The notes below the pieces were generated by a model that saw nothing but the letters and a program-made list of their open reading frames with translations, searched no databases and had not been told where the DNA came from. Position numbers and translations under genes: made by a program. Of a DNA stretch of 64,000 nucleotides, positions 42,221 to 50,178 are shown piece by piece; position 1 is the first letter of the stretch; the number at the start of each line of letters is the position of its first letter. Source of the DNA: JARBUG01 sp035628915 (GTDB taxonomy: Bacteria; Bacillota; Sulfobacillia; Symbiobacteriales; Symbiobacteriaceae). The DNA lies in NCBI GenBank assembly GCA_035628915.1, contig DASPIW010000024.1, forward strand, positions 124,001 through 188,000, read 5' to 3'.

Positions 42221-42634
42221 ATGAGAGACCTCCTGCTTACCCACGCGGTTCTGGTTCTGCTGCCCCGCCTGCACGACGGGCGCATCATCCTCATTCGCCC
42301 TGAGGTTTCGCCGTGCGGGCCGGCGCACTGGACCCTCCCCTCCTGTCTGTTGCCCCCTGCAAGCGAACTGTCCGCGGTGGCGGCTGACCTGCTGCACCGG
42401 ACCACGGATTACCAGTCCGGGCGCCTGAGCCCGCTGGGCCGGTTCCACGCCGGCAGCACCAACCACTGCTTTCTGGCCGGCGACCTCCGCCCTTCTTCGC
42501 TCCCACCCGCACCCCGGGAACAGACAATGACGACCGCCGTCCACCCGGCAGAGTTGAAGCAGATGGTCCGGCTCGGCCTTGTTGAGTGCGGTGCCGTGCT
42601 CGGCGCCCTGACGCTCCTGGATCTCTTCGATTGA
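42221..42634 (+). CDS. Nudix-fold-like protein lacking a Nudix box (137 aa)
   Basis: ATG 42221 with an AGGT-containing site. LVLLPRLHDGRIILIRPEVS, HWTLPSCLLPP and the C-terminal LVECGAVLGALTLLDLFD recall ADP-ribose pyrophosphatase-like Nudix proteins. The stretch where the box (G-x5-E-x7-R-E-x-x-E-E-x-G) should be reads ASELSAVAADLLHRTTDYQS, with no REXXEE, so it is probably not a hydrolase. Ends at a strong terminator. Divergent from the kinase-like gene. Confidence 0.6.
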   Translation: MRDLLLTHAVLVLLPRLHDGRIILIRPEVSPCGPAHWTLPSCLLPPASELSAVAADLLHRTTDYQSGRLSPLGRFHAGSTNHCFLAGDLRPSSLPPAPREQTMTTAVHPAELKQMVRLGLVECGAVLGALTLLDLFD

Positions 42635-42649
42635 CGCTTGCCGCCAAGA

Positions 42650-42690
42650 CCCGGCGCCCGGGGAAGATCCCCCGGGCGCCTTTTGTGCCT
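42650..42690 (+). terminator. Terminator after the Nudix-like gene
   Basis: GGCGCCCGGGG pairs with CCCCGGGCGCC around AAGAT (one extra C), followed by TTTTGTGCCTTT. Confidence 0.85.
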
Positions 42691-42865
42691 TTCGGGCGGC
42701 GAGATGCCGGAGCGGAACGTTCAGTCGCATGACGGGCATGGGGAGGCGCCCATCCCACCGCCTTTCTGCAATCCGCCATGCCAATGCGACCGTTTCTCAT
42801 CAAGCGGATGCCCCTGCCCGACCATTCTTATATACCTGAGACAAAAGGCCAAACGCCGAGAGCTT

Positions 42866-42888
42866 TTTCCGCTTCGTCAGGCTCGTCA
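42866..42888 (+). repeat. Partial copy of the family A repeat in the aceB leader
   Basis: TTTTTCCGCTTCGTCAGGCT and the following CG match the left end of the family A repeats at 61591 and 59738 and then diverge; it ends about ten bases before the aceB ribosome site. Confidence 0.6.
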
Positions 42889-42903
42889 CGGAGGGGATTG
42901 GGA

Positions 42904-44529
42904 ATGGAATCGATTGCCGAGGGTGGGATCGATATTCGTGGCCCGGTGGCAGGCAGGTTTGCCGAGATTCTCACGCCGGCAGCCGTATCGTTCGTGGCAG
43001 GTCTGCACCGGGAGTTCAACCCGCGGCGGGAAGCCCTCCTGCAGCAAAGGGAACTCCGGCAGGCGCAGTGGGATGCGGGCGCCCAGCCAGACTTCCTCCC
43101 CGAGACACGCGCCATCCGGGAAGGCGAATGGCGGGTTGCCCCGGCTCCAGCAGACCTGCAGGACCGCCGGGTGGAGATTACCGGCCCCGTCGACCGGAAG
43201 ATGATGGTCAAGGCGCTGGGCTCCGGCGCCCGGGTCTTTATGGCCGACTTTGAAGATGCCAGCAGCCCGACATGGGAGAACGTCATCGGTGGCCAGGTCA
43301 ACCTGGTCGACGCGACCCTTGGCACCCTCTCCCATGAAACCCCCGACGGCGAGGTATACCGCCTGGCTGCCCGGAGGGCCACATTGATGGTTCGTCCCCG
43401 GGGTTGGCATCTGCCCGACAAGAATATCTTCATAGACGGTCGCCCGATCTCCGCCAGTCTCCTTGACTTTGGCCTCTATGTCTTCCACAACGCAGGCCGG
43501 CTTTTGCGCAAGGGCAGCGGGCCCTACTTCTACCTCCCCAAACTTGAGAGCCACCTCGAAGCGCGGCTGTGGAACGACGTCTTCCTGTACGCCGAGGACG
43601 CCCTGCGCATCCCCCCGGGCAGCATCAGGGCGACGGTGTTGATTGAGACGATTCCGGCTGCCTTTGAGATGGATGAGATCCTCTATGAACTGCGGGAGCA
43701 CTCCGCCGGCCTGAACGCCGGGCGTTGGGACTATCTGTTCAGCATCATCAAGAAGTTCCGCAACCGACCCGACGCAGTACTCCCGGATCGGAGCCAGCTG
43801 ACGATGACCGTCCCCTTCATGCGCGCCTACACCGAGCTGCTCGTCAAGACCTGCCACCGGCGCGGCGCCCATGCCATCGGCGGTATGGCGGCTTTCATTC
43901 CCAACCGCCGGGACGAGAACGTCAACGCCATCGCGCTCAGCAAGGTCCATGCAGACAAAGTCCGGGAGACCGGCGACGGGTTTGACGGCACCTGGGTGGC
44001 CCATCCGGACCTCGTGCCCGTGGCAACGGCGGTCTTCGATGAAGTGCTCGGAGGCAGGCCCAACCAGCTCGAACGGCAGCGGACCGATGTGGCTGTTGCC
44101 GCCGCGGACCTCCTCAACTTCCACGTCTTCGGCGGGCAGATCACGGAAAGCGGCCTGCGGCAGAACGTGGGCGTATCGCTTCAATATCTGGAATCGTGGC
44201 TGCGGGGCGTAGGCGCAGCCGCCATCAACAATCTGATGGAAGACGCCGCCACGGCCGAGATTTCGCGGTCGCAGATCTGGCAGTGGATTCGCCACGGCGC
44301 CCATTTGCATGGCGACCATAGGCTGAAGCACGGCGCCGGCCCCAAGGTGACGCCCGCGCTGGTGCGGCTGATCGCCCGCGAGGAACTGGCGAAGATCCGC
44401 ATGGAGCTGGGCGACGGGGCCTACGCCAGGGGCCGGTTTGACGAGGCCCTGCACCTGTTTGAAGCGGCAGCCACCAGTAAGGAGTTCCCCGAATTCCTTA
44501 CGACACTGGCTTACAAGCACATTCACTAG
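42904..44529 (+). CDS. aceB: Malate synthase A
   Basis: 541 residues from ATG 42904 with GGAGGGG seven bases upstream; the longer reading frame (from 42778) lacks a site and runs through the repeat fragment. KALGSGARVFMADFEDASSP, RPRGWHLPDKNI, LPKLESHLEARLW, VLIETIPAAFEMDEILYELR (catalytic Glu), GRWDYLFSIIKKF and FHVFGGQITESGLRQNVGV mark a full-length isoform A enzyme, which condenses glyoxylate with acetyl-CoA to malate. Operon with aceA, 19 bp downstream. Together they let the cell grow on acetate or fatty acids. Confidence 0.95.
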   Translation: MESIAEGGIDIRGPVAGRFAEILTPAAVSFVAGLHREFNPRREALLQQRELRQAQWDAGAQPDFLPETRAIREGEWRVAPAPADLQDRRVEITGPVDRKMMVKALGSGARVFMADFEDASSPTWENVIGGQVNLVDATLGTLSHETPDGEVYRLAARRATLMVRPRGWHLPDKNIFIDGRPISASLLDFGLYVFHNAGRLLRKGSGPYFYLPKLESHLEARLWNDVFLYAEDALRIPPGSIRATVLIETIPAAFEMDEILYELREHSAGLNAGRWDYLFSIIKKFRNRPDAVLPDRSQLTMTVPFMRAYTELLVKTCHRRGAHAIGGMAAFIPNRRDENVNAIALSKVHADKVRETGDGFDGTWVAHPDLVPVATAVFDEVLGGRPNQLERQRTDVAVAAADLLNFHVFGGQITESGLRQNVGVSLQYLESWLRGVGAAAINNLMEDAATAEISRSQIWQWIRHGAHLHGDHRLKHGAGPKVTPALVRLIAREELAKIRMELGDGAYARGRFDEALHLFEAAATSKEFPEFLTTLAYKHIH

Positions 44530-44548
44530 CAGAGAGGGGAACGAAAGG

Positions 44549-45850
44549 ATGAGCGAGTGGAGCCTGGCGCATCGGGTAGCGGACGAGGCGGGAGCCCTGG
44601 CCGGAGAGTGGGCCGGCAGCGAACGGTGGCGGGGAATCGAGCGCAACTACAGCGCCACGGACGTCATCCGGCTGCGGGGGTCGGTCAGGGTGGACCACAC
44701 GGTCGCCCGGCTGGGCGCCGAGCGGCTGTGGCGCCTGCTCAGGGAGGAGCCGTTCGTTCCCGCGCTGGGCGCCCTGACGGGAAACCAGGCGGTGCAGATG
44801 GTGAAAGCCGGCCTGCAGGCGATCTATTTGAGCGGCTGGCAGGTGGCCGCCGACGCTAACCTCGGGGAGCACATGTACCCGGACCAGAGCCTGTACCCCG
44901 CCAACAGCGTCCCCGCCGTCGTGCGGCGGATCAACAACGCGTTGCGCCGGGCGGACCAGATCCACTGGTCAGAAGGCAGGGATGACATCCACTGGCTGGC
45001 GCCCATCGTCGCCGACGCCGAGGCGGGCTTCGGCGGCCCCCTGAACGCCTTTGAGCTGATGAAAGGCATGATTGAGGCCGGCGCCGCCGCCGTCCATTAT
45101 GAAGACCAGCTCGCCTCGGAGAAGAAGTGCGGCCACATGGGCGGCAAGGTGCTGATTCCGACCAGCCAGCATATCCGGACGCTGACGGCGGCCCGCCTGG
45201 CGGCCGACGTGCTCGGCGTGCCCACCCTGATCGTCGCCCGGACCGATGCCCTGGGCGCCGCCCTCCTGACCAGCGACGTCGACCCGCGGGACCGCGCGTT
45301 CTGCACGGGCGAGCGTACGCCGGAAGGGTATTTTGCGGTCAAACCGGGCATCGAGGCGGCTATCGCCCGCAGCCTGGCTTACGCCCCCTATGCGGATCTG
45401 CTGTGGTTTGAAACCTCCAAACCAGACCTTAAGGAAGCCCGCCAGTTCGCCGAAGCGGTCCACAGCCAGTATCCGGGTAAGCTGCTGGCTTACAACTGCT
45501 CACCTTCGTTCAACTGGCGACGGCATCTGGACGATGCGACCATCGCGACGTTCCAGGAAGCACTGGGCGCGCTGGGCTTCAAGTTCCAGTTCATTACTCT
45601 GGCCGGGTTCCATGCCCTCAATACGTCGATGTTCGAGTTGGCCGCAGGCTACGCCAGGGAAGGCATGCCGGCCTATGTAAAGCTCCAGGAGCGGGAGTTT
45701 GCACTGGAGAGCCTGGGCTACACCGCCGCCAAGCACCAGCGGGAGGTCGGGACCGGGTACTTCGACCAGGTTGCCCAGGTGATCGCCGGCGGGCATGCTT
45801 CCACGCTGGCCCTCAAGGGCTCCACCGAAGAAGAGCAGTTTCACGCCTGA
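44549..45850 (+). CDS. aceA: Isocitrate lyase
   Basis: 433 residues from ATG 44549 with GAGAGGGG upstream. The catalytic loop KKCGHMGGKVLIP contains the active Cys; DAEAGFGGPLNAFELMKGMI and EDQLASEKKCG coordinate magnesium; YNCSPSFNW and SGWQVAADAN are the other family hallmarks. The enzyme splits isocitrate into glyoxylate and succinate. It is the second gene of the glyoxylate-shunt operon and ends at a bidirectional-looking hairpin. Confidence 0.96.
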   Translation: MSEWSLAHRVADEAGALAGEWAGSERWRGIERNYSATDVIRLRGSVRVDHTVARLGAERLWRLLREEPFVPALGALTGNQAVQMVKAGLQAIYLSGWQVAADANLGEHMYPDQSLYPANSVPAVVRRINNALRRADQIHWSEGRDDIHWLAPIVADAEAGFGGPLNAFELMKGMIEAGAAAVHYEDQLASEKKCGHMGGKVLIPTSQHIRTLTAARLAADVLGVPTLIVARTDALGAALLTSDVDPRDRAFCTGERTPEGYFAVKPGIEAAIARSLAYAPYADLLWFETSKPDLKEARQFAEAVHSQYPGKLLAYNCSPSFNWRRHLDDATIATFQEALGALGFKFQFITLAGFHALNTSMFELAAGYAREGMPAYVKLQEREFALESLGYTAAKHQREVGTGYFDQVAQVIAGGHASTLALKGSTEEEQFHA

Positions 45851-45851
45851 A

Positions 45852-45896
45852 AAAACAACGAAGCGCCGCCCCACGGTGGCGCTTCGTTTACTTTCT
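45852..45896 (+). terminator. Terminator of the aceBA operon
   Basis: AACGAAGCGCC pairs with GGCGCTTCGTT around GCCCCACGGT, with TTACTTTCTTT after the stem. Confidence 0.87.
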
Positions 45897-45984
45897 TTAC
45901 AAAAGGGTCTGAACTCCCGCAGGAATCCGCGCGTCAGTGGCGAACCAGTTGCGCATCACCGAAAAAATAATTTCTGTTTGCACC

Positions 45985-46010
45985 CGTAACTTTTCCCTGC
46001 TCCCGTCGTT
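45985..46010 (+). promoter_or_regulatory. Candidate ECF-type promoter upstream of the sigma factor gene
   Basis: CGTAACTTTT then CCCGTCGTT with about 14 bases between AAC and CGTC resembles ECF promoters (AAC box, CGTC/CGTT box) and lies 47 bases before the ATG, as expected for an autoregulated sigma factor. Confidence 0.4.
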
Positions 46011-46056
46011 ACTACTGCTGAAGATACCTCGGGGGCATAACAGGAGGGACCCGGCG

Positions 46057-46662
46057 ATGTCCACCACGGCAGATGAAGTACTTGTGAGGCGTGCCCAGAA
46101 CGGCGATCGGGATGCACTTGGCGAGTTGATCAGCCGCTACGAGCGGAAGACATATAACCTTGCGTACCGGCTCATGGGCAACCATGCGGATGCGTCGGAC
46201 GCCGCGCAGGAAGCGCTGGTACGAGTCTACACCCGGCTTCGCAACTTCCGGGGCGACTCGGCCTTTTCGACCTGGCTCTTCCGGGTCGTGACCAACACTT
46301 GCCTGGACGAACTCCGCCGCCGGGGGCGGCTCCGCTTCGCCTCCCTGGACACCCCCCTGCCGACCGAAGACGGCGCCCTGCCCCGCCAGACGACAACGGA
46401 GGCCGACAGCCCCACCGAACGGGCGGAGCGGCGGGAAGTGCAGGCGGCAGTGCAGCGGGCGATTAACCGCCTACCGGATGATTACCGGGTGGTGGTGGTC
46501 ATGCGTGACCTGCACGACTACTCCTACCACGAAATCGCCGCCGTGCTGGGCACGTCGCTGGGAACGGTCAAGTCGCGGCTGCACCGGGCCAGGCAGGCGC
46601 TCCGCCTGATCATCCGGGCGACCGAAGCAGCAAGGCTTGACCTGGCGCAGATTGCGGGGTAA
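46057..46662 (+). CDS. ECF RNA polymerase sigma factor (SigW/RpoE-like)
   Basis: 201 residues from ATG 46057 with CAGGAGGG upstream. Region 2: LGELISRYERKTYNLAYRLM, ADASDAAQEALVRVYTRL and FSTWLFRVVTNTCLDELRRR (-10 recognition). Region 4: AINRLPDDYRVVVVMRDLHD, YSYHEIAAVLGTSLGTVKSRL (-35 recognition HTH). No anti-sigma factor gene follows; the next gene is convergent. Control must therefore act through another locus or by transcription. Ends at a terminator. Confidence 0.93.
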   Translation: MSTTADEVLVRRAQNGDRDALGELISRYERKTYNLAYRLMGNHADASDAAQEALVRVYTRLRNFRGDSAFSTWLFRVVTNTCLDELRRRGRLRFASLDTPLPTEDGALPRQTTTEADSPTERAERREVQAAVQRAINRLPDDYRVVVVMRDLHDYSYHEIAAVLGTSLGTVKSRLHRARQALRLIIRATEAARLDLAQIAG

Positions 46663-46666
46663 ACAA

Positions 46667-46697
46667 AACGGCCGGCCCTTTCGGGGCCGGCCTTCAG
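46667..46697. terminator. Bidirectional terminator between the sigma factor and Dabb genes
   Basis: GGCCGGCCC and GGGCCGGCC form the stem (loop CTTTCG); T-runs occur on the minus strand (GTTTTGTTT). Confidence 0.82.
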
Positions 46698-46698
46698 C

Positions 46699-46992
46699 TT
46701 AGAATTCGTAGTCGACCACGACGACACTATCGCAGATTTTGCCGACGTGTTCCTTCACGGGTACATGATGCGGATGCGGCAGATATGTAGCCAACCCTTC
46801 CTTATCCTTAAACCGCACCACCAGGCCCACGGTGAAGCCCTGGCCCCGCTCGGGCGTAAACGTCCGGCCGGCGCTGAGGTCGACGATGGTCGGGATCTTC
46901 CCCTTGAGGCCGCGCAGCATGCCAATGAACTCCTGCTCCTGTTCGGCTGTGATTTCCGGCTTGAGCTTGAAGCATACGATGTGTTCTACCAC
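46699..46992 (-). CDS. Stress-responsive A/B barrel (Dabb) domain protein
   Basis: 97 residues from GTG 46992 with AAAGGG upstream. VEHIVCFKLKPEITAEQEQE, KIPTIVDLSAGRTF, GFTVGLVVRFKDKEGLATYL and HHVPVKEHV match the dimeric alpha-beta barrel of the Dabb family, small proteins induced by stress or involved in cyclisation reactions. The active role is unknown. It ends 4 bases from the sigma-factor terminator. Confidence 0.87.
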   Translation of the reverse strand: MVEHIVCFKLKPEITAEQEQEFIGMLRGLKGKIPTIVDLSAGRTFTPERGQGFTVGLVVRFKDKEGLATYLPHPHHVPVKEHVGKICDSVVVVDYEF

Positions 46993-47050
46993 GGTTGGCC
47001 ACCCTTTCCAGGATTCTTCTCCCTTATCATGCCTGCGTGGGCCCGGCCCG

Positions 47051-47296
47051 TCAAGACGGCCCCTGGGGCTTTGATGAGCCGCCCTGGCCGGGATCGGCGA
47101 TTTCGCCGGCTTGGCTGGCGGCCTCCTGGACAATGGGCCGGACTTCACGGCGATCTTCCGTCGTCTCGATGATGCTCTTGGTCTTCAATTTCTTGTCCAC
47201 GTGGGCCGGGATGTTCTCCAGCGTCTGAAACCGGCGGGGCGCCAGCAGAAACCAGGCGAATCCCCCCGCCACCACAAGCAGCACCACCCAGATCAA
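47051..47296 (-). CDS. Small single-pass membrane protein (81 aa)
   Basis: TTG at 47296 with AGGAGGGA seven bases upstream is preferred over the in-frame TTG at 47314, which overlaps that site. A membrane helix (IWVVLLVVAGGFAWFLLAP) is followed by a charged tail (HVDKKLKTKSIIETTEDRRE) ending in Gly/Ser. No family recognised. It precedes the Dabb gene on the same strand. Confidence 0.6.
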   Translation of the reverse strand: MIWVVLLVVAGGFAWFLLAPRRFQTLENIPAHVDKKLKTKSIIETTEDRREVRPIVQEAASQAGEIADPGQGGSSKPQGPS

Positions 47297-47398
47297 CGGC
47301 CGTCCCTCCTGCAACGTTTGGTAAGCATAGTTTGTCCGGCGGCGCGAGGAAAGTCCCGCTGCTGCGGCGAATGGCTCTCAGATGCTGACCCTGTTAGC

Positions 47399-47478
47399 GA
47401 GGAGTTGAAGGAAGGGTCGGACCGTTTCCGTCAGTAACCTCTGGCCGACGGAAACGGTTCGAGCCTGACGAAACGAGG
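47399..47478 (-). repeat. Dispersed palindromic repeat, family A, copy 1
   Basis: Read on the minus strand it matches the copies at 59741-59889 almost base for base (TCGTCAGGCTCGAACCGTTT, then GACGGAAACGGTCCGACCC). Arms CCGTTTCCGTC and GACGGAAACGG form a hairpin. Its edge supplies the AGGAGG used by the exonuclease gene. Confidence 0.85.
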
Positions 47479-47488
47479 AGGGCTTCCG

Positions 47489-48340
47489 ATCGACACCCTG
47501 CTCTTGATTGACGGCGGCTTGATTTTCCGCAGCTTTTTCGCCATGCCGCCCATGTCCGATACAGCCGGGCGGCCCGTAGGCGCCGTGTACGGCTTTCTCA
47601 CCATGACTTTCCGCGAACTCGCGGCGATCCGGCCAAGCCATGTGGCGGTCGCGTTTGACGTGCCCGTGGCGGACAACCGGCGGACGCAGCTCTTCGCCGA
47701 CTACAAGGGCAACCGGGACGCATGCCCGCCGGAGCTGGCACCCCAGTTCGATATTCTGCGCGAAGTGCTCGGCGCCCTCAACATCACCTGCCTTCAGGCT
47801 GCGAGCTACGAAGCGGATGACCTGATCGGCACCATGTCCTGCGCCGCCGAAGGCGCCGGCCTGGAAGTCAGCGTCCTGACGGGCGACCGGGATGTGTTTC
47901 AGCTCATCTCCGGCCAGACCCAGGTCCGCTTCGTCAAGAAGATGAACCAGCACGAAACCTACGATGTGCCCCGCTTCGCGCAGGAGTTTGAGCTGTTGCC
48001 CTCACAGCTGGCTGATCTGAAAGGCCTGGCGGGCGATCGGTCGGACAACATCCCCGGCATTGCCGGCATCGGGCCGAAGACTGCCGTCAAGCTGCTGCAG
48101 GAGTTCCACACGGTCGAGGGCGTGCTCGCCAACGCTCATACCCAGAAAGGCAAGCTGCGCGAACGGCTGGAAGGCGGGCGGGAGATCGCCCTGCTCTGCA
48201 AGCAGCTGGCGACCATCGACCGGGGCGTGCCCGGGGTGCCGTCCCTCGGCGCGTGCCGGTTCGATCTGAACCGGGAAGCGGGCCGCTCCAAGTTTGAAGA
48301 GCTGCGGTTCCGGTCGCTCATGGGGCGGCTGGTGGTATGA
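47489..48340 (+). CDS. 5'-3' exonuclease (PolI N-terminal/FEN-like) with an apparent ATC start
   Basis: 283 residues if translation starts at ATC 47489, six bases after AGGAGG. The frame has no ATG, GTG or TTG between a stop at 47435 and TTG 47504; the TTG would cut through the first core strand (LLLIDGG). The chain has the FEN metal-binding acids: LLLIDGGLIFRSF, VAVAFDVPVADNRRTQ, SYEADDLIGTMSC, VSVLTGDRDVFQLI; then the H3TH segment LKGLAGDRSDNIPGIAGIGP. It removes 5' flaps or RNA primers. No polymerase domain follows, so it is a stand-alone exonuclease. Confidence 0.87.
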   Translation: MDTLLLIDGGLIFRSFFAMPPMSDTAGRPVGAVYGFLTMTFRELAAIRPSHVAVAFDVPVADNRRTQLFADYKGNRDACPPELAPQFDILREVLGALNITCLQAASYEADDLIGTMSCAAEGAGLEVSVLTGDRDVFQLISGQTQVRFVKKMNQHETYDVPRFAQEFELLPSQLADLKGLAGDRSDNIPGIAGIGPKTAVKLLQEFHTVEGVLANAHTQKGKLRERLEGGREIALLCKQLATIDRGVPGVPSLGACRFDLNREAGRSKFEELRFRSLMGRLVV

Positions 48341-48342
48341 AA

Positions 48343-48382
48343 AAGGCGGCACGTCCTCACGCAGGACGTGCCGTTTCCGTTA
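48343..48382. terminator. Bidirectional terminator after the exonuclease gene
   Basis: CGGCACGTCCT pairs with AGGACGTGCCG around CACGC, with TTTCCGTT on the plus strand and TTTTTC on the minus strand. Confidence 0.85.
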
Positions 48383-48445
48383 CGCTCCACGAAACCAATC
48401 CGGGGACCCACCGCCGGGTCATGATAACGGCCCCGCGGGTGCTGC

Positions 48446-48877
48446 CTAATGTGTCCTGCCGTGGATCCGATCGTGCTCCTTCCACATGCAGCGGTCCATG
48501 ACGACTTTCAGCCCGTATGCCTCGGCTTCGGCAGCGGCCTCGGCATGCACGACGCCTTCCTGCAGCCAGAGGTACGCCGGCCTGTGCTGCATCTGTTTCA
48601 GATCGGCCAGGATGTCGGGCACGTGCTCCGGCGCCCGGAACACATCGACCACGTCCACCGGGAACGGAATCTCCGCCAGCGTCCGGTAGGCCTGCTCCCC
48701 GAGGATCGCATCGCCTTTGGGGGTTACGGGGACAATCCGGAACCCCTGGCTCTGCAGGAACTTGGCCACCCGGTGGCTCGGGCGCTCCGGGTTCTCCGAC
48801 AGCCCCACGACGGCAATGACTTTCGGCCCCGCAGCGTTAGCCAGCAGATCCACAATCGCCCGCTCCTCGTTGATCAT
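48446..48877 (-). CDS. CoA-binding domain protein (YccU-like)
   Basis: 143 residues from ATG 48877 with AAAGGGGG seven bases upstream. VIAVVGLSENPERPSHRVAK and KFLQSQGFRIVPVTPKGDAI form a Rossmann-type CoA_binding_2 domain, followed by DVVDVFRAPEHVPDI and LWLQEGVVHAEAAAEAEAYG. The C-terminal DRCMWKEH is also typical. Small proteins of this family bind CoA and may link metabolism to regulation, but no function is established. It is 14 bp downstream of metY, so probably co-transcribed. Confidence 0.9.
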   Translation of the reverse strand: MINEERAIVDLLANAAGPKVIAVVGLSENPERPSHRVAKFLQSQGFRIVPVTPKGDAILGEQAYRTLAEIPFPVDVVDVFRAPEHVPDILADLKQMQHRPAYLWLQEGVVHAEAAAEAEAYGLKVVMDRCMWKEHDRIHGRTH

Positions 48878-48890
48878 CAGACCGCCCCCT

Positions 48891-50174
48891 TTACCGCGTT
48901 GCAGCCCGCAGCGCCTGATCCAGATCCGCAATCAGGTCCTGCACGTTTTCCAAGCCCACGGAAACGCGAATCAGGTCATCGCCAACGCCGGCGGCTACCC
49001 GCTGCTCAGGTGTAAGCTGCGAATGGGTCGTGCTGGCGGGGTGGATGACGAGCGATTTCGCATCGCCCACGTTGGCCAGGTGGCTGAAGAGTCGGACGCT
49101 GTCGATGAACTGCGCGCCGGCCTGCAGGCCGCCCTTGACCCCGAAGATGAGCATGCCGCCGAACCCGCCCTGCAGATACTTCCCGGCCAGACCGTGGGAA
49201 GGGTGCGCCGCCAGTCCCGGATACTGTACCCACTCCACCGCCGGATGATCGGCCAAATGCCGGGCAAGGGCCAGCGCATTTTCACTGTGCTGGCGCATGC
49301 GCAGGGGCAGCGACTCCAGCCCCAGCAGCAGCAGGAAGGCGTTGAACGGGCTCTGGCAGGCGCCGAGGTCCCGCAGAATCTGCGTCCGGACTTTGGTGGC
49401 GAAGCCGGCACGCCCGCAATCCAGCCCGTAGCGCAGGCCGTGATAGCTGCGGTCAGGCTCGGTGAAGCCGGGGAATTTGGGCGAATTCCAGTCGAACCGG
49501 CCGGAATCAACCACCACCCCGCCCATGGCGACGCCGTGGCCGCCCAGCCACTTGGTCGCCGAGTGCGTCACCAGGTCGGCGCCCCACTCGAAGGGCCGGC
49601 AAAGGATCGGGGTGGCGAACGTATTGTCGATCATGAGGGGAATGCCGTGCTCGTGGGCAATGTGGCCGACCGCCTCCATGTCGAACACGTCTAGGCGGGG
49701 GTTGCCAATGGTCTCGCCGAAGACCGCCCGCGTGCGTGGGGTAATCGCCTGGCGGAAGTTGTCCGGGTCGGCGGGATCTACGAAGCGCGTCGTAATGCCG
49801 TACTTCGGAAGCGTGGTCGCGAACAGGTTATAGGTGCCGCCGTAAAGGCTGGAGGAGGTGACGATTTCGTCGCCAGCATTGCAGATGGTCAAAATCGCGG
49901 CCACCAGCGCCGCATGTCCGGAAGCAAAGGCTACCGCGGCAACGCCGCCCTCCATGAGGGCCATGCGCTGCTCGAGTACTTCCACCGTCGGGTTGCCGAT
50001 GCGGGTGTAGATGTTTCCCGGCTCCTCCAGGGCGAAGAGGCGGCGGGCGTGGTCCGTGTCATCGAAGGCGTAGGCCGTGGTCTGGTAAATGGGCACCGCC
50101 CGGGACTTGGTGGTGGGGTCAGGGGCCTGTCCGCCGTGTACAGCCAGGGTTTCGATCTCATAGCGCTTCGTCAT
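48891..50174 (-). CDS. metY: O-acetylhomoserine sulfhydrylase
   Basis: 427 residues from ATG 50174 with AAGGAGG nine bases upstream. A Cys/Met-metabolism PLP enzyme: YTRIGNPTVEVLEQRMALME, FASGHAALVAAILT, GETIGNPRLDVFD, MIDNTFATPILCRPFEWGAD, and HSATKWLGGHG carrying the PLP lysine. Length and the long ETLAVHGGQ start fit the homocysteine synthase type (MetY) rather than MetB. It makes homocysteine from O-acetylhomoserine and sulfide. It directly follows a PfkB kinase gene in a leftward cluster. Confidence 0.92.
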   Translation of the reverse strand: MTKRYEIETLAVHGGQAPDPTTKSRAVPIYQTTAYAFDDTDHARRLFALEEPGNIYTRIGNPTVEVLEQRMALMEGGVAAVAFASGHAALVAAILTICNAGDEIVTSSSLYGGTYNLFATTLPKYGITTRFVDPADPDNFRQAITPRTRAVFGETIGNPRLDVFDMEAVGHIAHEHGIPLMIDNTFATPILCRPFEWGADLVTHSATKWLGGHGVAMGGVVVDSGRFDWNSPKFPGFTEPDRSYHGLRYGLDCGRAGFATKVRTQILRDLGACQSPFNAFLLLLGLESLPLRMRQHSENALALARHLADHPAVEWVQYPGLAAHPSHGLAGKYLQGGFGGMLIFGVKGGLQAGAQFIDSVRLFSHLANVGDAKSLVIHPASTTHSQLTPEQRVAAGVGDDLIRVSVGLENVQDLIADLDQALRAATR

Positions 50175-50178
50175 CGAA

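Noticed and set aside
42778..42903. 42-residue N-terminal extension of malate synthase
   Set aside because: The segment passes through a repeat fragment and the ATG at 42904 has its own ribosome site.
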